A stretch of 61,537 bases of DNA from Roseospira visakhapatnamensis (GTDB lineage: Bacteria; Pseudomonadota; Alphaproteobacteria; Rhodospirillales; Rhodospirillaceae): the NCBI RefSeq assembly GCF_014197915.1, contig NZ_JACIGK010000027.1, positions 1 through 61,537 of the forward strand. Direction: 5' to 3'. Below are positions 34,056 to 43,032 of the stretch, piece by piece. The notes under the pieces were generated by a model. The model saw only the letters and a list, made by a program, of their open reading frames with translations, was not told where the DNA came from and ran no database searches. The translations under genes were made by a program, and so were the position numbers. How positions within the stretch are numbered: position 1 is the stretch's first letter; every line of letters starts with the position of its first letter.

Positions 34056-34818
34056 GGGTGTCGACTTTCCGGTTGAAGGCCGCTTGGTTGTCCAGATAGT
34101 CCTGCTGCCGGCCCCAGTTGATCCGCCACCAGCCGCGCGCCAGCGCGGTTCGCACGATGGTCGGACCGGGGGCGTCCACGGGAAGCTCGGCGTACATGGC
34201 CCGGAAGAAATCCGCGTCCTCGGCGTAGTCCAGCGTCAGGCGCACGGTCGCCGCGCGCTCGTGCTCGTGAAGCTCGGGGTAAGCAAGTCTCAGGCCAGCG
34301 CGGGCGATGAACACGTCGATCACGTCGGTGTCCTGGGCCGGGTCGGGCGCCAGGGCGGCCAGGCGGTCCAGGGCGTCGCGCGTGTAGGCGGCCGTGAACA
34401 GGCCGCACACGATGTCGTCGGGCGCGCGCCAGGCATCGGCGTCCGACGTGGCCATGGCCGCCAGCACCCGCCGGCCGATGGCATAGTCGAACGCCAGGTC
34501 GTCGCCGTCGACCATCAGCACGCGGTCCAGGCCCAGGGACTCGGCGCAGTCCCGCCAGCGGCGCAGCTTGTTGAGCCGCGCGCCCCGGAACACGGCCGCG
34601 CCCTCGCGCCCGGCCAGCGCGGCGACGGGATCGTCCGAGGGATCGTCGCTGGTGGCGACGACGACCGGAACCCCCGTGAGCGCCGCCCGCCGCAGGACGA
34701 TCTGCAAGGCCGTCAGGTCCGCCGTGATCGGCAGCAGGCACTTCCCCGGCAGGCGGGAGGAGGTGGCGCGCACCGTCACGAGAGCGGCGGCGCCGGAGGC
34801 CGCGCGGCTCAGAACCAT
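34042..34818 (-). CDS. CMP-sugar cytidylyltransferase-like protein
   Basis: This protein is 258 residues from the ATG at 34818, overlapping the NeuB-fusion stop by 10 bases. The N-terminal nucleotide-binding signature VTVRATSSRLPGKCLLPI is the R-x-x-S-x-R-L-P-x-K motif of the SpsF/NeuA/KdsB cytidylyltransferases. The metal-binding VDGDDLAFDYA is also present. It would activate the operon's ulosonic acid as a CMP-sugar ready for transfer. The C-terminal half is less typical, containing RLTLDYAEDADFF as in SpsF-type proteins. SpsF members sometimes lack known function, so the activated nucleotide is an inference from family and context. Confidence 0.8.
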   Translation of the reverse strand: MVLSRAASGAAALVTVRATSSRLPGKCLLPITADLTALQIVLRRAALTGVPVVVATSDDPSDDPVAALAGREGAAVFRGARLNKLRRWRDCAESLGLDRVLMVDGDDLAFDYAIGRRVLAAMATSDADAWRAPDDIVCGLFTAAYTRDALDRLAALAPDPAQDTDVIDVFIARAGLRLAYPELHEHERAATVRLTLDYAEDADFFRAMYAELPVDAPGPTIVRTALARGWWRINWGRQQDYLDNQAAFNRKVDTHADH

Positions 34819-37046
34819 TGCTGCAACCTCTCCAGCGCGATGGCGAAGCCCTCGCCGTCGTTCTTGTGGCCCTGCCAGATCTCCGGGATGAACGAGACAC
34901 CGGGCGCCAGGTCGTCGGCCAGGGCGGCCAGCCGGTCGAAGGCGATCTCGCCGGTGCCGATCTGGAGCCCCTCGCCGTCGGTGCCGCGCGCGTCCACCAG
35001 GTGCATGTGGCGGGTGAACGGCAGCACCGTGGCCGCGAAGTCGTCGAAGGACCATCCGAAGTAGGTGCACGCCAGCTTGGAGTGCGAGGTGTCCAGGCAC
35101 AGGCGCAGTCCGGTGGCCCGGCAGAAGGCCGTGCTGCTCTCCGCGTCCAGGAACAGGTTGTGGTGAAGCTGCCCCCCGAACAGCCACGGGAACGGCGGCA
35201 TGGTCTGCGGCAGGATCTCCACACCCTCGCGGTCCACGCGGGACAAGGCGTCCGCCACGCGGTCATAGCGGCGGTCGCGCTCCGCCCGGTCGACGAAGCC
35301 GTCCCGGGAGAAACCGCCGACGTTGACGATGATCGGCGGCCGCGTCGCGCGCTCGAACCAGGGTGTCAGCGCCCGGCAGACGTCGACGACCCGCTGGAGT
35401 TCGTCGATGGAGCGGTCGCGCGTGGCGGCATCGGTGCTGGCCAGGTCCAGCAGGAAGTCGTTGGCGAACACCTCCGGCGCGTGCACCACCAGGTCCAGCG
35501 GCAGCGGCTGGTCGAGGTAGTCCGACAGCCGCAGATCCATGTCCTTGAAGCTCAGGTGGAACTCCAGCAGGTCCGGATTGGAGATGTCGGCCAGGCCGCG
35601 ATAGTCGTGATAGCGCACCGGGAAGCCCCAGGGCCGCCGGAAGGCATAGGTGGCCAGCGCCACCCGGTCGGCCTCCAGGTCCGAGGGATAGAAGAAGGCC
35701 ATGGCCGGCACCGCCCTCTTGGCGCGGCGGCCCACCAGGCGGTTCTTCTGGTAGGGCGGCAGTCCACGCCCCGGACAGCGCACCAGCACGTCATCGGCCG
35801 CGATCAGCTCTCCGGCGGCGATGGCGCGGGCGGCCACCAGGCTCTTGCCCAGGGCCTCGCGGTTGATGAACTCGCCCTGGCTGATGCGCCGCACGCCGTC
35901 GCCCATGGCGTCCTCAAGCTGGCGGATGGCGTCCACCATGGCCTGGAACTCGGCCGGCAGCAGCGAGACCCGGTGATCGTTGCCTTCCCGGGCGCGGTCG
36001 TCGGTGAAGTGCTTCTCGACGACGCGGGCACCCAGCGCCACGGCGGCCAGCGGCACGTGATAGCCGCGCTCGTGCCCCGAGTAGCCCACGGGGCAGGCGC
36101 CCAGGGTGCGCAGCCGGGACAGGAAGGACAGGTTGATGTCCTTGAACGGCGGCGGATAGGCGGCGTTGCAGTGGAGCAGCACCCAGGGGCTGGGCAGTTG
36201 CTGAAGCACGGCGACGGCGTCGACGATCTCGGATTCAAGCGACATGCCCGTGGACAGCAGCACCGGCTTGCCCAGGGCGGCCACCGCCCGGATCAGGTCG
36301 TGGTTCACCAGGTCGGCGGAGGCGATCTTGTAGGCCTCCACGCCCAGCCCTTCCAGGATCTCCACCGAGCGCTCGTCGGAGGGCGTGCAGAACGGCAGCA
36401 CCCCCACCTTGCGGGCGTGATCGAAGGCGCGGCCCAGGTCATCGGGCGAGAGCTGGAAGCGCGACACCTGGTCCAGCACGTATTGCGACCCCAGGTCCTC
36501 GTCGTGGTCGTTGCCGGCGTCGCGGTACAGCGTGGACAGGTCGCGCAACTGGAACTTGACGCAATTGGCGCCGGCGCCGGCGGCCAGGTTGATCAGCTCG
36601 ATGGCGCTGTCCAGGCTGCCGTTGTGGTTGTTGCCGATCTCGGCGATCACCACCGTCGGCGCGCTGTCCGAGACCTCGAACGGACCGATGCGAATCGGCG
36701 GCTGAAGGCTGCTGGCGATGGCCTGCACGCGGCCCTGGGTGTCCAGCAGCGGCACGTAGAGAATGCGGTCGGAGAACAGGCTGTTGATGTACTCCCCGGC
36801 GTCGGACACGCGGGCCGCCGTGAAGGTGCGGTTCATCGCCTGACTGACGGGCGCCTCCAGGGCCGGGTTGGGCGCCGACACGATGAAGCGGCGGAAGTCC
36901 CCGTCCGTCAGGCATCCGCACAGCACGCCGTGCGTGTCGACCACGAAGACGACGCCGCACTTGTTGGAATCGATTTTCTGGAGCACCTGGAGCAGCGGCG
37001 TGCCGTCCAGCACGAGATAGGGAGCCGTATGACGCGTGATGTGCAT
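34809..37046 (-). CDS. four-part fusion: CBS pair - NeuB synthase - SAF - xylose-isomerase-like TIM barrel
   Basis: This protein is about 745 residues. The ATG at 37046 has AGGA 8 bases upstream; another at 37055 is possible. Residues 1-115 are two CBS motifs (GVLCGCLTDGDFRRF, DRILYVPLLDTQGRV). Residues about 125-380 form the NeuB barrel that condenses phosphoenolpyruvate with an aldose: VIAEIGNNHNGSLD, KIASADLVNHD, LSTGMS, LLHCNAAYP and GYSGHERGYHVPLAAVALGARVVEKHF by segments. Residues about 400-455 are a SAF/antifreeze-like domain (LVAARAIAAGELIAADDV). The last 280 residues resemble sugar-phosphate isomerase/AP-endonuclease-2 barrels (EFHLSFKDMD, LRLCLDTSHSKLACTY, HMHLVDARG, PEIWQGHKNDGEG). 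The CBS pair may sense nucleotides, and the isomerase part may supply the aldose acceptor. It overlaps the cytidylyltransferase gene. Confidence 0.88.
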   Translation of the reverse strand: MHITRHTAPYLVLDGTPLLQVLQKIDSNKCGVVFVVDTHGVLCGCLTDGDFRRFIVSAPNPALEAPVSQAMNRTFTAARVSDAGEYINSLFSDRILYVPLLDTQGRVQAIASSLQPPIRIGPFEVSDSAPTVVIAEIGNNHNGSLDSAIELINLAAGAGANCVKFQLRDLSTLYRDAGNDHDEDLGSQYVLDQVSRFQLSPDDLGRAFDHARKVGVLPFCTPSDERSVEILEGLGVEAYKIASADLVNHDLIRAVAALGKPVLLSTGMSLESEIVDAVAVLQQLPSPWVLLHCNAAYPPPFKDINLSFLSRLRTLGACPVGYSGHERGYHVPLAAVALGARVVEKHFTDDRAREGNDHRVSLLPAEFQAMVDAIRQLEDAMGDGVRRISQGEFINREALGKSLVAARAIAAGELIAADDVLVRCPGRGLPPYQKNRLVGRRAKRAVPAMAFFYPSDLEADRVALATYAFRRPWGFPVRYHDYRGLADISNPDLLEFHLSFKDMDLRLSDYLDQPLPLDLVVHAPEVFANDFLLDLASTDAATRDRSIDELQRVVDVCRALTPWFERATRPPIIVNVGGFSRDGFVDRAERDRRYDRVADALSRVDREGVEILPQTMPPFPWLFGGQLHHNLFLDAESSTAFCRATGLRLCLDTSHSKLACTYFGWSFDDFAATVLPFTRHMHLVDARGTDGEGLQIGTGEIAFDRLAALADDLAPGVSFIPEIWQGHKNDGEGFAIALERLQQWF

Positions 37047-37189
37047 GGTCACCATCCTGGTGGCATCGACGGGCCCGCGCCCGCCTGGAGCACCGATCGC
37101 GGCGCACATCCCAGGTGTACGCCAAAGACCCTACCAAATGGTTCTCGTGGCGATGGCCCGTCGCCGCGCCCGCGCTGTGAGGGGGGGCG

Positions 37190-37696
37190 TCAGACCCAGT
37201 CCGCCAACCCCCTCCAGCGGGCCAGCACCAGGGCCGACAGGGCCGCCAGTTGCTCGAACTCCGGGGACGTCAGCGCCGCCCGGACGGCCGGGGGATCCAG
37301 CAACCGCACCTCCAGCCCGGGCTCGGGCGCCCGCCCCGTGGGATGAACGTCCAGCGCGAGGAACACATGCAGGCGCATGGTGTCGCGGTCGATGGCCAGT
37401 CCGCCGACCCCGAGCGCGTGCCACGTGCCGCCGCCCAGTCCGGTTTCCTCCAGCAGTTCGCGGCGCGCCGCCTGTTCGGGCGTCTCGCCCGGGTCGATGG
37501 CCCCGGCGGGGATCTCCAGGCTCATGCGCTCGCGCGCCGGGCGCCACTGACGCACCATGGCCAGGCGTCCGTCGGTGGTCCGCGCCAGGATCAGCACCCC
37601 GTCGGGCGCCACCACCCGGTACCAGTCCTCGCCGCGCCACGGCACCGCCTCCACCTGAAACCAGGGCGTGGACAGGAGGGGGCGGGACCTGGTCAC
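37190..37696 (-). CDS. Nudix hydrolase of the sugar operon
   Basis: This protein is 168 residues from GTG at 37696, overlapping the kinase stop by 4 bases (GTGA). The Nudix box is complete (GAIDPGETPEQAARRELLEE then TG). The VRQWRPA segment before the box resembles ADP-ribose/GDP-mannose-type Nudix enzymes. In the operon it may hydrolyse a nucleotide-activated sugar or a by-product, or supply a sugar phosphate. A 143-base gap to the NeuB fusion follows, the largest gap in the run, so a second promoter could lie there. Confidence 0.82.
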   Translation of the reverse strand: MTRSRPLLSTPWFQVEAVPWRGEDWYRVVAPDGVLILARTTDGRLAMVRQWRPARERMSLEIPAGAIDPGETPEQAARRELLEETGLGGGTWHALGVGGLAIDRDTMRLHVFLALDVHPTGRAPEPGLEVRLLDPPAVRAALTSPEFEQLAALSALVLARWRGLADWV

Positions 37697-38700
37697 CGGC
37701 CGTCGTCCGCCGCGTTGTAGAGGAGGGTGCTGCCCTGGGTGTCCAGGCCGAAGGGCACGGCCATCAGGTCGGACAGCGCCTGGCACACGGCCTCGTGACG
37801 GTCGGGCGGGACATGGAACAGCATGAAGCCGGACGACCCCGCCCCCAGCAGCTTTCCGCCCAGCGCCCCGGCGGCCAGGCCGCGCGCGTAGATGTCGTCG
37901 ATGGTCTCGTTGGCGATGCCCTCGCTCAACTCCCGTTTCAGGCGCCAGGTCTCGTCAAGCATGCGGCCGAAGTCGTCCAGGTCGCCGTCGCCCGTCAGGA
38001 TGCCGGCCGCCTGATCCACCATGGCCCGCATGCGCCGCAGGTGGGCCGTCCGCTGGTCCATGTTCCGCACCACCTGGGCCGCCAGGTTGGAGGCCAGCCG
38101 GGTGCGGCCGGTGTAGAACATCATCAGCCGGTCGCGCAGGGCCTCGAACCGCGCCGGGGGCAGGGCCAATGGCTCCACGTCGATGCCCCCGTCGGTGCCG
38201 AAGCGGATCACGTTCATGCCGCCGACGGCCGCCGCCACCTGGTCCTGGGAGCCGACGCTGTCCTGTAGCCAGTCCTGTTCCAGTTCGATGGCCCGGCGGT
38301 AGAGGGTCGGCTTGTCGGGCCTGGCGCCATGCAGCGCCGACAGGGCATGGATCAGCCCCACGGCGAAGGCGGAGGACGAGCCCATGCCGGTGCGCGCGGG
38401 CAGGTCGCCCTGGTAGATCACCTCCACGCCCCGGCCGCCCTCGAACTCCAGCATGCGCAGGCCCTCGCGGACCGCCGGATGCAGGATTTCCGAGATGCTG
38501 GACACGGTCTCGATATGCGCCCAGACGACCCGATAGGCATCGGGAAAGAACGGCGGCAGGTAGCGGCAACTGATGTAGCAGTACTTGTCCACGGCGGTGG
38601 ACAGCACGGCCCCGCCCTCGCGCCGGTACCAGGCGGGATAATCCGTTCCGCCGCCGAAGAACGAGACGCGGAACGGCGTGCGTGACACGACATGCGTCAT
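37693..38700 (-). CDS. GHMP-family sugar kinase (heptose kinase type)
   Basis: This protein is 335 residues from the ATG at 38700 (ATGA overlap with the SDR gene). The N-terminus SRTPFRVSFFGGGTDYPAWY is characteristic of D-glycero-D-manno-heptose-7-phosphate 1-kinase (HddA)-like members. The GHMP ATP loop appears as PARTGMGSSSAFAVG, and the C-terminal motif as LGGKLLGAGSSGFMLF. It phosphorylates the anomeric or another hydroxyl of a sugar. HddA-like kinases feed nucleotide activation of heptoses. With the transketolase and SDR genes, this points to a heptose-like or other long-chain precursor. Confidence 0.87.
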   Translation of the reverse strand: MTHVVSRTPFRVSFFGGGTDYPAWYRREGGAVLSTAVDKYCYISCRYLPPFFPDAYRVVWAHIETVSSISEILHPAVREGLRMLEFEGGRGVEVIYQGDLPARTGMGSSSAFAVGLIHALSALHGARPDKPTLYRRAIELEQDWLQDSVGSQDQVAAAVGGMNVIRFGTDGGIDVEPLALPPARFEALRDRLMMFYTGRTRLASNLAAQVVRNMDQRTAHLRRMRAMVDQAAGILTGDGDLDDFGRMLDETWRLKRELSEGIANETIDDIYARGLAAGALGGKLLGAGSSGFMLFHVPPDRHEAVCQALSDLMAVPFGLDTQGSTLLYNAADDGR

Positions 38701-39662
38701 GATCTGGATATCCGGTTGCGCTGGTAGGCAAGAAGGTCCCGCAACGTGTCCTCGGGCGGGATCTCGGGACACCATCCGGTGGCCTCGCGGAAGCGGCTGG
38801 TGTCGGGGATCTGCAGGGTTACGTCGGAGGGGCGCAGGCGCGCCGGATCCACCGCGTGTTCGATCGGGCAGGTGGCGAAGCCCTTGAGGATCTCCAGGAT
38901 CTCGCCCACCGTCAGGGTGCGGTCGCCGCCGATGTTGTAGACCTCGCCCGGCGTGCCCTTCTCCAGCAGAAGCCAGTAGGCGCGCGCCGCGTCGCGCACG
39001 TCGGCCAGGGTGCGCACGCTGTCCAGGTTGCCGACCTGGACCGGGTTGGGCCGCCGGCCGGCCTCGATCTCGGCGATCTGCTTGGCGAAGGTGCTTTCGG
39101 CGAACACGTCGCCCCGGCGCGGCCCGGTGTGGGTGAACATGCGCGTGCGCAGGGTCTTCAGGCCGTAGGACAGGAAGTACTGCAAGGCCATCATGTCCTC
39201 GCCGACCTTGGACACCGCGTAGGGGCTGGCCGGGCGCAGCGGGTTGGTCTCGCGGATGGGCACCTCGTCGGCGGTCACCTGGCCGTAGACCTCCGACGAC
39301 GAACAGATGTGAATGCGCGGGTCCAGGTCGGCCCAGCGCACCGCGTCCATCAGATTGGTGGTGCCGATGACGTTGGTGTGCAGCGTGTCCGCCGGCGCGG
39401 TGAAGCTGGTCACCACGTAGGACTGGGCCGCCAGATGAAACACCCGGTCTGGACGCGCCGCCTTCATGACGGTGATCAGCGAGGTCAGGTCGCGCAGGTC
39501 CCCCTGGTGCAGGGTCACCCGTCCCGTCAGGTGGGCGATGTTGTCGATGGGGCTGCGCCAGCGCACCAGCCCGTGGATCTCCACGCCGGGATGATGACCA
39601 AGGATGTAGTCGGCGAGGTGGCTGCCGACCATGCCGGTGATGCCGGTGATCAAGACACGCAT
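38697..39662 (-). CDS. extended SDR, GDP-mannose 4,6-dehydratase-like
   Basis: This protein is 321 residues from the ATG at 39662, preceded by AGGATAG. The Rossmann motif is GITGMVGSHLADY. The catalytic residues are Ser/Ser/Glu in CSSSEVYG and Tyr-Lys in SPYAVSKVGED. The VRDAARAYWLLLEKG segment and the R-T-L-A-D-V-R-D block are typical of GMD/RmlB-like enzymes acting on nucleotide sugars. It most likely performs a 4,6-dehydration or epimerisation of a GDP- or UDP-sugar to the keto-sugar that the aminotransferase can use. It is 5 bases after the epimerase gene. Confidence 0.87.
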   Translation of the reverse strand: MRVLITGITGMVGSHLADYILGHHPGVEIHGLVRWRSPIDNIAHLTGRVTLHQGDLRDLTSLITVMKAARPDRVFHLAAQSYVVTSFTAPADTLHTNVIGTTNLMDAVRWADLDPRIHICSSSEVYGQVTADEVPIRETNPLRPASPYAVSKVGEDMMALQYFLSYGLKTLRTRMFTHTGPRRGDVFAESTFAKQIAEIEAGRRPNPVQVGNLDSVRTLADVRDAARAYWLLLEKGTPGEVYNIGGDRTLTVGEILEILKGFATCPIEHAVDPARLRPSDVTLQIPDTSRFREATGWCPEIPPEDTLRDLLAYQRNRISRS

Positions 39663-39667
39663 GGGTT

Positions 39668-40639
39668 CTATCCTGCCAGGGTCGCGCGGTACCAGTCCAC
39701 GGTGTCCTTCAGCCCCGTGGCCAGGTCGTAGGTCGGCTGGAAGCCGAGCACCGCGCGGGCGCGGCCGACGTCCACCAGCCGGCGGGGGATGGTGGTTGGC
39801 TTGGAGGCGTCGTACTGGACGTCGGCGTCGGCGTAGTCGGCCGCCGCCAGGATGGCCTGGACCACGTCGCGGATGGTCACCACCGTGCCCAGGCCGATGT
39901 TCACCGGCTCGCAGGTGGCATGCTTCTCCATCATCAGCAGGCAGCCGGCGATCATGTCCTTCACGTGCAGGAAGTCGCGCATCTCCTCGCCGCTGCCCCA
40001 CACCACGAACGGGGCCTCGCGATCCAGCGCCCGGCGGATCAGGGCCGGGATCACGTGGCTGGTCTTGGGATCGAAGTTGTCGTGGGGACCGTAGATGGCG
40101 GTGGGCCGCACCAGCGCCACCTTGGTCTTGGAGCGCTCCGCCAGGAACTCGGCCATGCGCTCGATGTAGCGGCGCATCCAGCCATAGCCGAAGTAGACCG
40201 GATGCACGGGACCGTCCCACAGTTCGTCCTCGTGCACCGGATGCTCGGTCGCCGGATAGGCGGTGGACGAGCTGAACACCTGGATGCGGTCCACCTCGGC
40301 CCGCCAGGCGGCCTGGAGCACGCGCGCCGTCAGCACCACGTTGTCGGCGATCGGTCCCATCGGATCGTGGACCGTCACCCCGGCCGCCGACACCGCCCCC
40401 GCGCAGTGGTACACATCCTGGATGCCGTCCATGGCGGCGACGGCCTGGTCCACGTCGGTCAGGTCGGCCTGGACCGTCTCGACGCGCGGATCGGTGACGA
40501 TGGGCGGCCGCCGGTGGACGGTGATACGCACCCGGGCGCCGGCGGCCAGCAGGGCCTCGACCATGTGGGTGCCGACGAAGCCGGTGCCGCCCAGCACCAG
40601 AACGCGGCGGTCGCGGTGGAAGTCTGAGCCGGTGGTCAT
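39668..40639 (-). CDS. NAD-dependent epimerase/dehydratase with Arg at the catalytic Lys position
   Basis: This 323-residue extended SDR has GGTGFVGTHMVEALL (NAD loop), VFSSSTAYP (catalytic Ser/Thr) and LVRPTAIYGPHDNFDP. The position of the usual Tyr-x-x-x-Lys reads YGWMR: the tyrosine is present but lysine is replaced by arginine, judged from the conserved Glu four residues later. Activity may be altered or retained, as arginine can replace lysine in rare SDRs. The start overlaps the transketolase C-half stop by 4 bases. It shares architecture with the first gene of the operon (43029-44057). Confidence 0.85.
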   Translation of the reverse strand: MTTGSDFHRDRRVLVLGGTGFVGTHMVEALLAAGARVRITVHRRPPIVTDPRVETVQADLTDVDQAVAAMDGIQDVYHCAGAVSAAGVTVHDPMGPIADNVVLTARVLQAAWRAEVDRIQVFSSSTAYPATEHPVHEDELWDGPVHPVYFGYGWMRRYIERMAEFLAERSKTKVALVRPTAIYGPHDNFDPKTSHVIPALIRRALDREAPFVVWGSGEEMRDFLHVKDMIAGCLLMMEKHATCEPVNIGLGTVVTIRDVVQAILAAADYADADVQYDASKPTTIPRRLVDVGRARAVLGFQPTYDLATGLKDTVDWYRATLAG

Positions 40640-41511
40640 GACATCTCCTCGGCAAAACGGGTGACCGCCGCCCGGATGCCGGCGGGATCCAGGCCCAGGG
40701 CGGCGCGGACATCGTGCACCGTGCCGTAGCCGCCCACGAAATCGTCCTCCAGGCCGTGATAGGCGGTGCGCAGGCCGCCCACCTCGTTGATGGCCTCGCG
40801 CAGGCCGTGCCCGTCGTGCACCACCAGGATCGCCGTGTCGCGGAAGCGGGCGACGGTGGCGCGGTCGATGGGCTTCAGGGTGTGGTGGGTGACCAGGTTG
40901 ACCGACAGGTCCCGGCAGCCCTCCAGCACGGTGGCGACCAGCGGCCCGGCGGTCATCACGGTGACTGGCGCGCCCTCGTCGCGCAGCACCAGGGCCTCGC
41001 CGAAGCGCACCGGCCCCAGGTCCAGGTCGTGCGGATGGTCGGACAGGCGGAAATACGTGGGCCGGCCGTTGGCGTACTGACTGCGCATCAGCACGTCCAC
41101 CTCGTGCTCCGACCCCGGCTGGATCACCTCCATCCCTGGGATCAGCCGCAACAGAGGCAGGTCGTAGTAGGCGTGATGGGTGGCCCCGTCCCAGGCGTAG
41201 TCGAAGGACGCGCCACAGGTGACGATGTTGCCGCCGAAGCGGTTGTAGCCCATGTCCAGCTTGATCTGCTCGAAACAGCGCTCGGTCAGGAAGGGGGCGA
41301 TGGTGTGCACGAAGGGGTGCAGGCCCCGGGCGCTCATCCCGGCGGTGACGCTGATCAGCGTCGGTTCGCAGATGCCCATGTTGTGGAAACGGGTCGGATG
41401 GGCCTGCTTGAAGGCGAAGAACTGGTAGACGCTGACGTCGCCCAGAATCACCACGACGCGCTCGTCCTCGGCGGCGAGGGCGCCGACCGTGTCCCTAAAC
41501 TGCCGGCGCAT
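40636..41511 (-). CDS. transketolase-like protein, C-terminal (pyrimidine-binding) half
   Basis: This 291-residue protein corresponds to the Pyr and C-terminal domains of transketolase/DXS-like enzymes. The catalytic glutamate region is GICEPTLISVTAGMSARG. The PFVHTIAPFLTERCFEQIKLD segment and a C-terminal Rossmann-like region (VTVMTAGPLVATVLEG) follow. It overlaps the N-half gene by 17 bases, so the two halves form one enzyme from two chains. Split transketolases in sugar operons transfer a two-carbon ketol unit and can build or shorten unusual ketoses. The aldose acceptor here is unknown. Confidence 0.9.
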   Translation of the reverse strand: MRRQFRDTVGALAAEDERVVVILGDVSVYQFFAFKQAHPTRFHNMGICEPTLISVTAGMSARGLHPFVHTIAPFLTERCFEQIKLDMGYNRFGGNIVTCGASFDYAWDGATHHAYYDLPLLRLIPGMEVIQPGSEHEVDVLMRSQYANGRPTYFRLSDHPHDLDLGPVRFGEALVLRDEGAPVTVMTAGPLVATVLEGCRDLSVNLVTHHTLKPIDRATVARFRDTAILVVHDGHGLREAINEVGGLRTAYHGLEDDFVGGYGTVHDVRAALGLDPAGIRAAVTRFAEEMS

Positions 41512-42277
41512 GAAGTTCCTCCAGAAGCTTGGCCAGGGTCTCCGCGTCCGGGGACTTGCGGTGCCACTCGTACATGTTGTCCTCCAGGGTGCGGCAGCCC
41601 TTGCCCTTGACGGTGCGCGCGACCACCGCCCGCACGCCCCGGGCCGGGCGCGTCAGCGCCTGGGTCAGGGCCGCCACGTCGTGGCCGTCCACGCCGACGG
41701 TGTCGCAGCCGAAGGCCGCCAGCCGCTCCGCCGGGTTGGGGATCTGCAGCGCGCGTCCCTGGGAGCGGTTGTCGTCGTAGAGGAGGGTGAGGTTGTCCAG
41801 GCCGCGATCGACGGCCACCATGACCGCCTCCCACACCGTGCCCTCGTTGGACTCGCCGTCGCCGACCAGGGTGTACACCCGCCGGTCGGTGCCGAGGATC
41901 TTCTCGGCCAGGGCCATCCCCGTCGCCAGGCCGATCCCATGGCCCAGCGAGCCCGTGGAGACCTCCACCCCCGGCACCTTCAGGCGGTCGGCGTGGCAGC
42001 CGAACATGGTGCCGCGGTTGCCGAAGCGGGCCACGGGGCCGGGATCGTAGTACCCCAGCGCCCCCAGCACCACGTAGTGGGCCAGCGACGCGTGCCCCTT
42101 GGACAGCACGAACAGATCGCGGCCGTCCCACTCCGGGCGGGCCGGGTCGTGGCGCATGACACCGTAGACGGCGCACAGCATCTCGACGATGGAAAAGCAG
42201 GTGGGCACATGGCCATGGCCGCTGTCGTGCGCGATGCGCAGGATCTCGGCCCGCAGGGCGGTGGGGTTCGGGGTCAT
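41495..42277 (-). CDS. transketolase-like protein, N-terminal (thiamine diphosphate-binding) half
   Basis: This protein is 260 residues from the ATG at 42277 (ATGA overlap with the methyltransferase gene). The segment SGHGHVPTCFSIVEML is typical of transketolase N-termini. The thiamine-diphosphate motif runs from VGDGESNEGTVWEA to LLYDDNRSQG. The STGSLGHGIGLATGMALAEK block is also diagnostic. At 260 residues it is about the size of the PP domain alone, as in archaeal and sugar-operon split transketolases. It functions with the adjacent C-half. Confidence 0.9.
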   Translation of the reverse strand: MTPNPTALRAEILRIAHDSGHGHVPTCFSIVEMLCAVYGVMRHDPARPEWDGRDLFVLSKGHASLAHYVVLGALGYYDPGPVARFGNRGTMFGCHADRLKVPGVEVSTGSLGHGIGLATGMALAEKILGTDRRVYTLVGDGESNEGTVWEAVMVAVDRGLDNLTLLYDDNRSQGRALQIPNPAERLAAFGCDTVGVDGHDVAALTQALTRPARGVRAVVARTVKGKGCRTLEDNMYEWHRKSPDAETLAKLLEELHAPAV

Positions 42278-43032
42278 TCGATCACCACAAAGGAGACGCG
42301 GGCGGTGATGGGAAGGCGCTCGACCCGCAGGCTGTCGAACCCGAGCACCTCGCGCACGGCCACGGTCTCGCCCGGGAAGATGTCGTCGCACAGTTCGTCG
42401 AACACCAGGACGCTGCCCTTGAACAGGTGCGGGCGGATGGCCTCCAGGGCGGCCCTGGTGGGTTTGTAGATGTCGAAATCGAACACCGCGAGCGACACCA
42501 GCGTTTCCGGATGATCGGCCAGGTAGCGAGGTACCGTCTCCAGGGCGTCGCCCTTCACAAGCTCGAACTTGCGCAGGTGGGAGATCGGGTTGAGGGCCTC
42601 CTGGCAGGCCAGGACGCGCGCCAGGGCATCCTCGTAGCCCTCGGGCACCGAGAACGAGCCGTCGGCGGTGCGCGAGGTCGCGCCGTCCTCGTCCGACACG
42701 CCCTTGAAGCCGGCGAAGGTGTCGAAGCCGATGATCTTGCGGTGGCGGTTGAAGGGCTCGTAGATGCCGCGCAGGGCGGCCATCAGGGACAGGGTCTGCC
42801 CCCAGCGCACGCCGAACTCCATGATCACGCCGTGGGTGTTCAGGATGCGGCGATAGATTTCGTGGAAGAACAGGATGCGGGACAGGGACTTGGACGTCAG
42901 ATAGAGACCGAGGTTGGCGAGAAGCTCATCGTCCGGCAGGGGCGTGTCCTTCACCATGCCCGTCAGCAGGCCCTGCGCGTTCTTCTCGTCCTGGCTCGAC
43001 AGGACAATGGCGTCGTGTTGCTGTGTCTTCAT
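42274..43032 (-). CDS. TylF/macrocin-type class I SAM methyltransferase
   Basis: This protein is 252 residues from the ATG at 43032, which overlaps the epimerase stop (ATGA); the ATG three codons upstream (43041) is an alternative. The segments VIMEFGVRWGQTLSLMAAL (SAM loop), IIGFDTFAGFKGVSDEDG (acidic loop) and LAVFDFDIYKPTRAALEAI (metal/active-site strand) match TylF/NovP-like O-methyltransferases, which act on sugar hydroxyls. A methyl group on the final sugar is therefore predicted. The downstream neighbours are the two transketolase halves. Substrate and position of methylation cannot be deduced. Confidence 0.78.
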   Translation of the reverse strand: MKTQQHDAIVLSSQDEKNAQGLLTGMVKDTPLPDDELLANLGLYLTSKSLSRILFFHEIYRRILNTHGVIMEFGVRWGQTLSLMAALRGIYEPFNRHRKIIGFDTFAGFKGVSDEDGATSRTADGSFSVPEGYEDALARVLACQEALNPISHLRKFELVKGDALETVPRYLADHPETLVSLAVFDFDIYKPTRAALEAIRPHLFKGSVLVFDELCDDIFPGETVAVREVLGFDSLRVERLPITARVSFVVIE

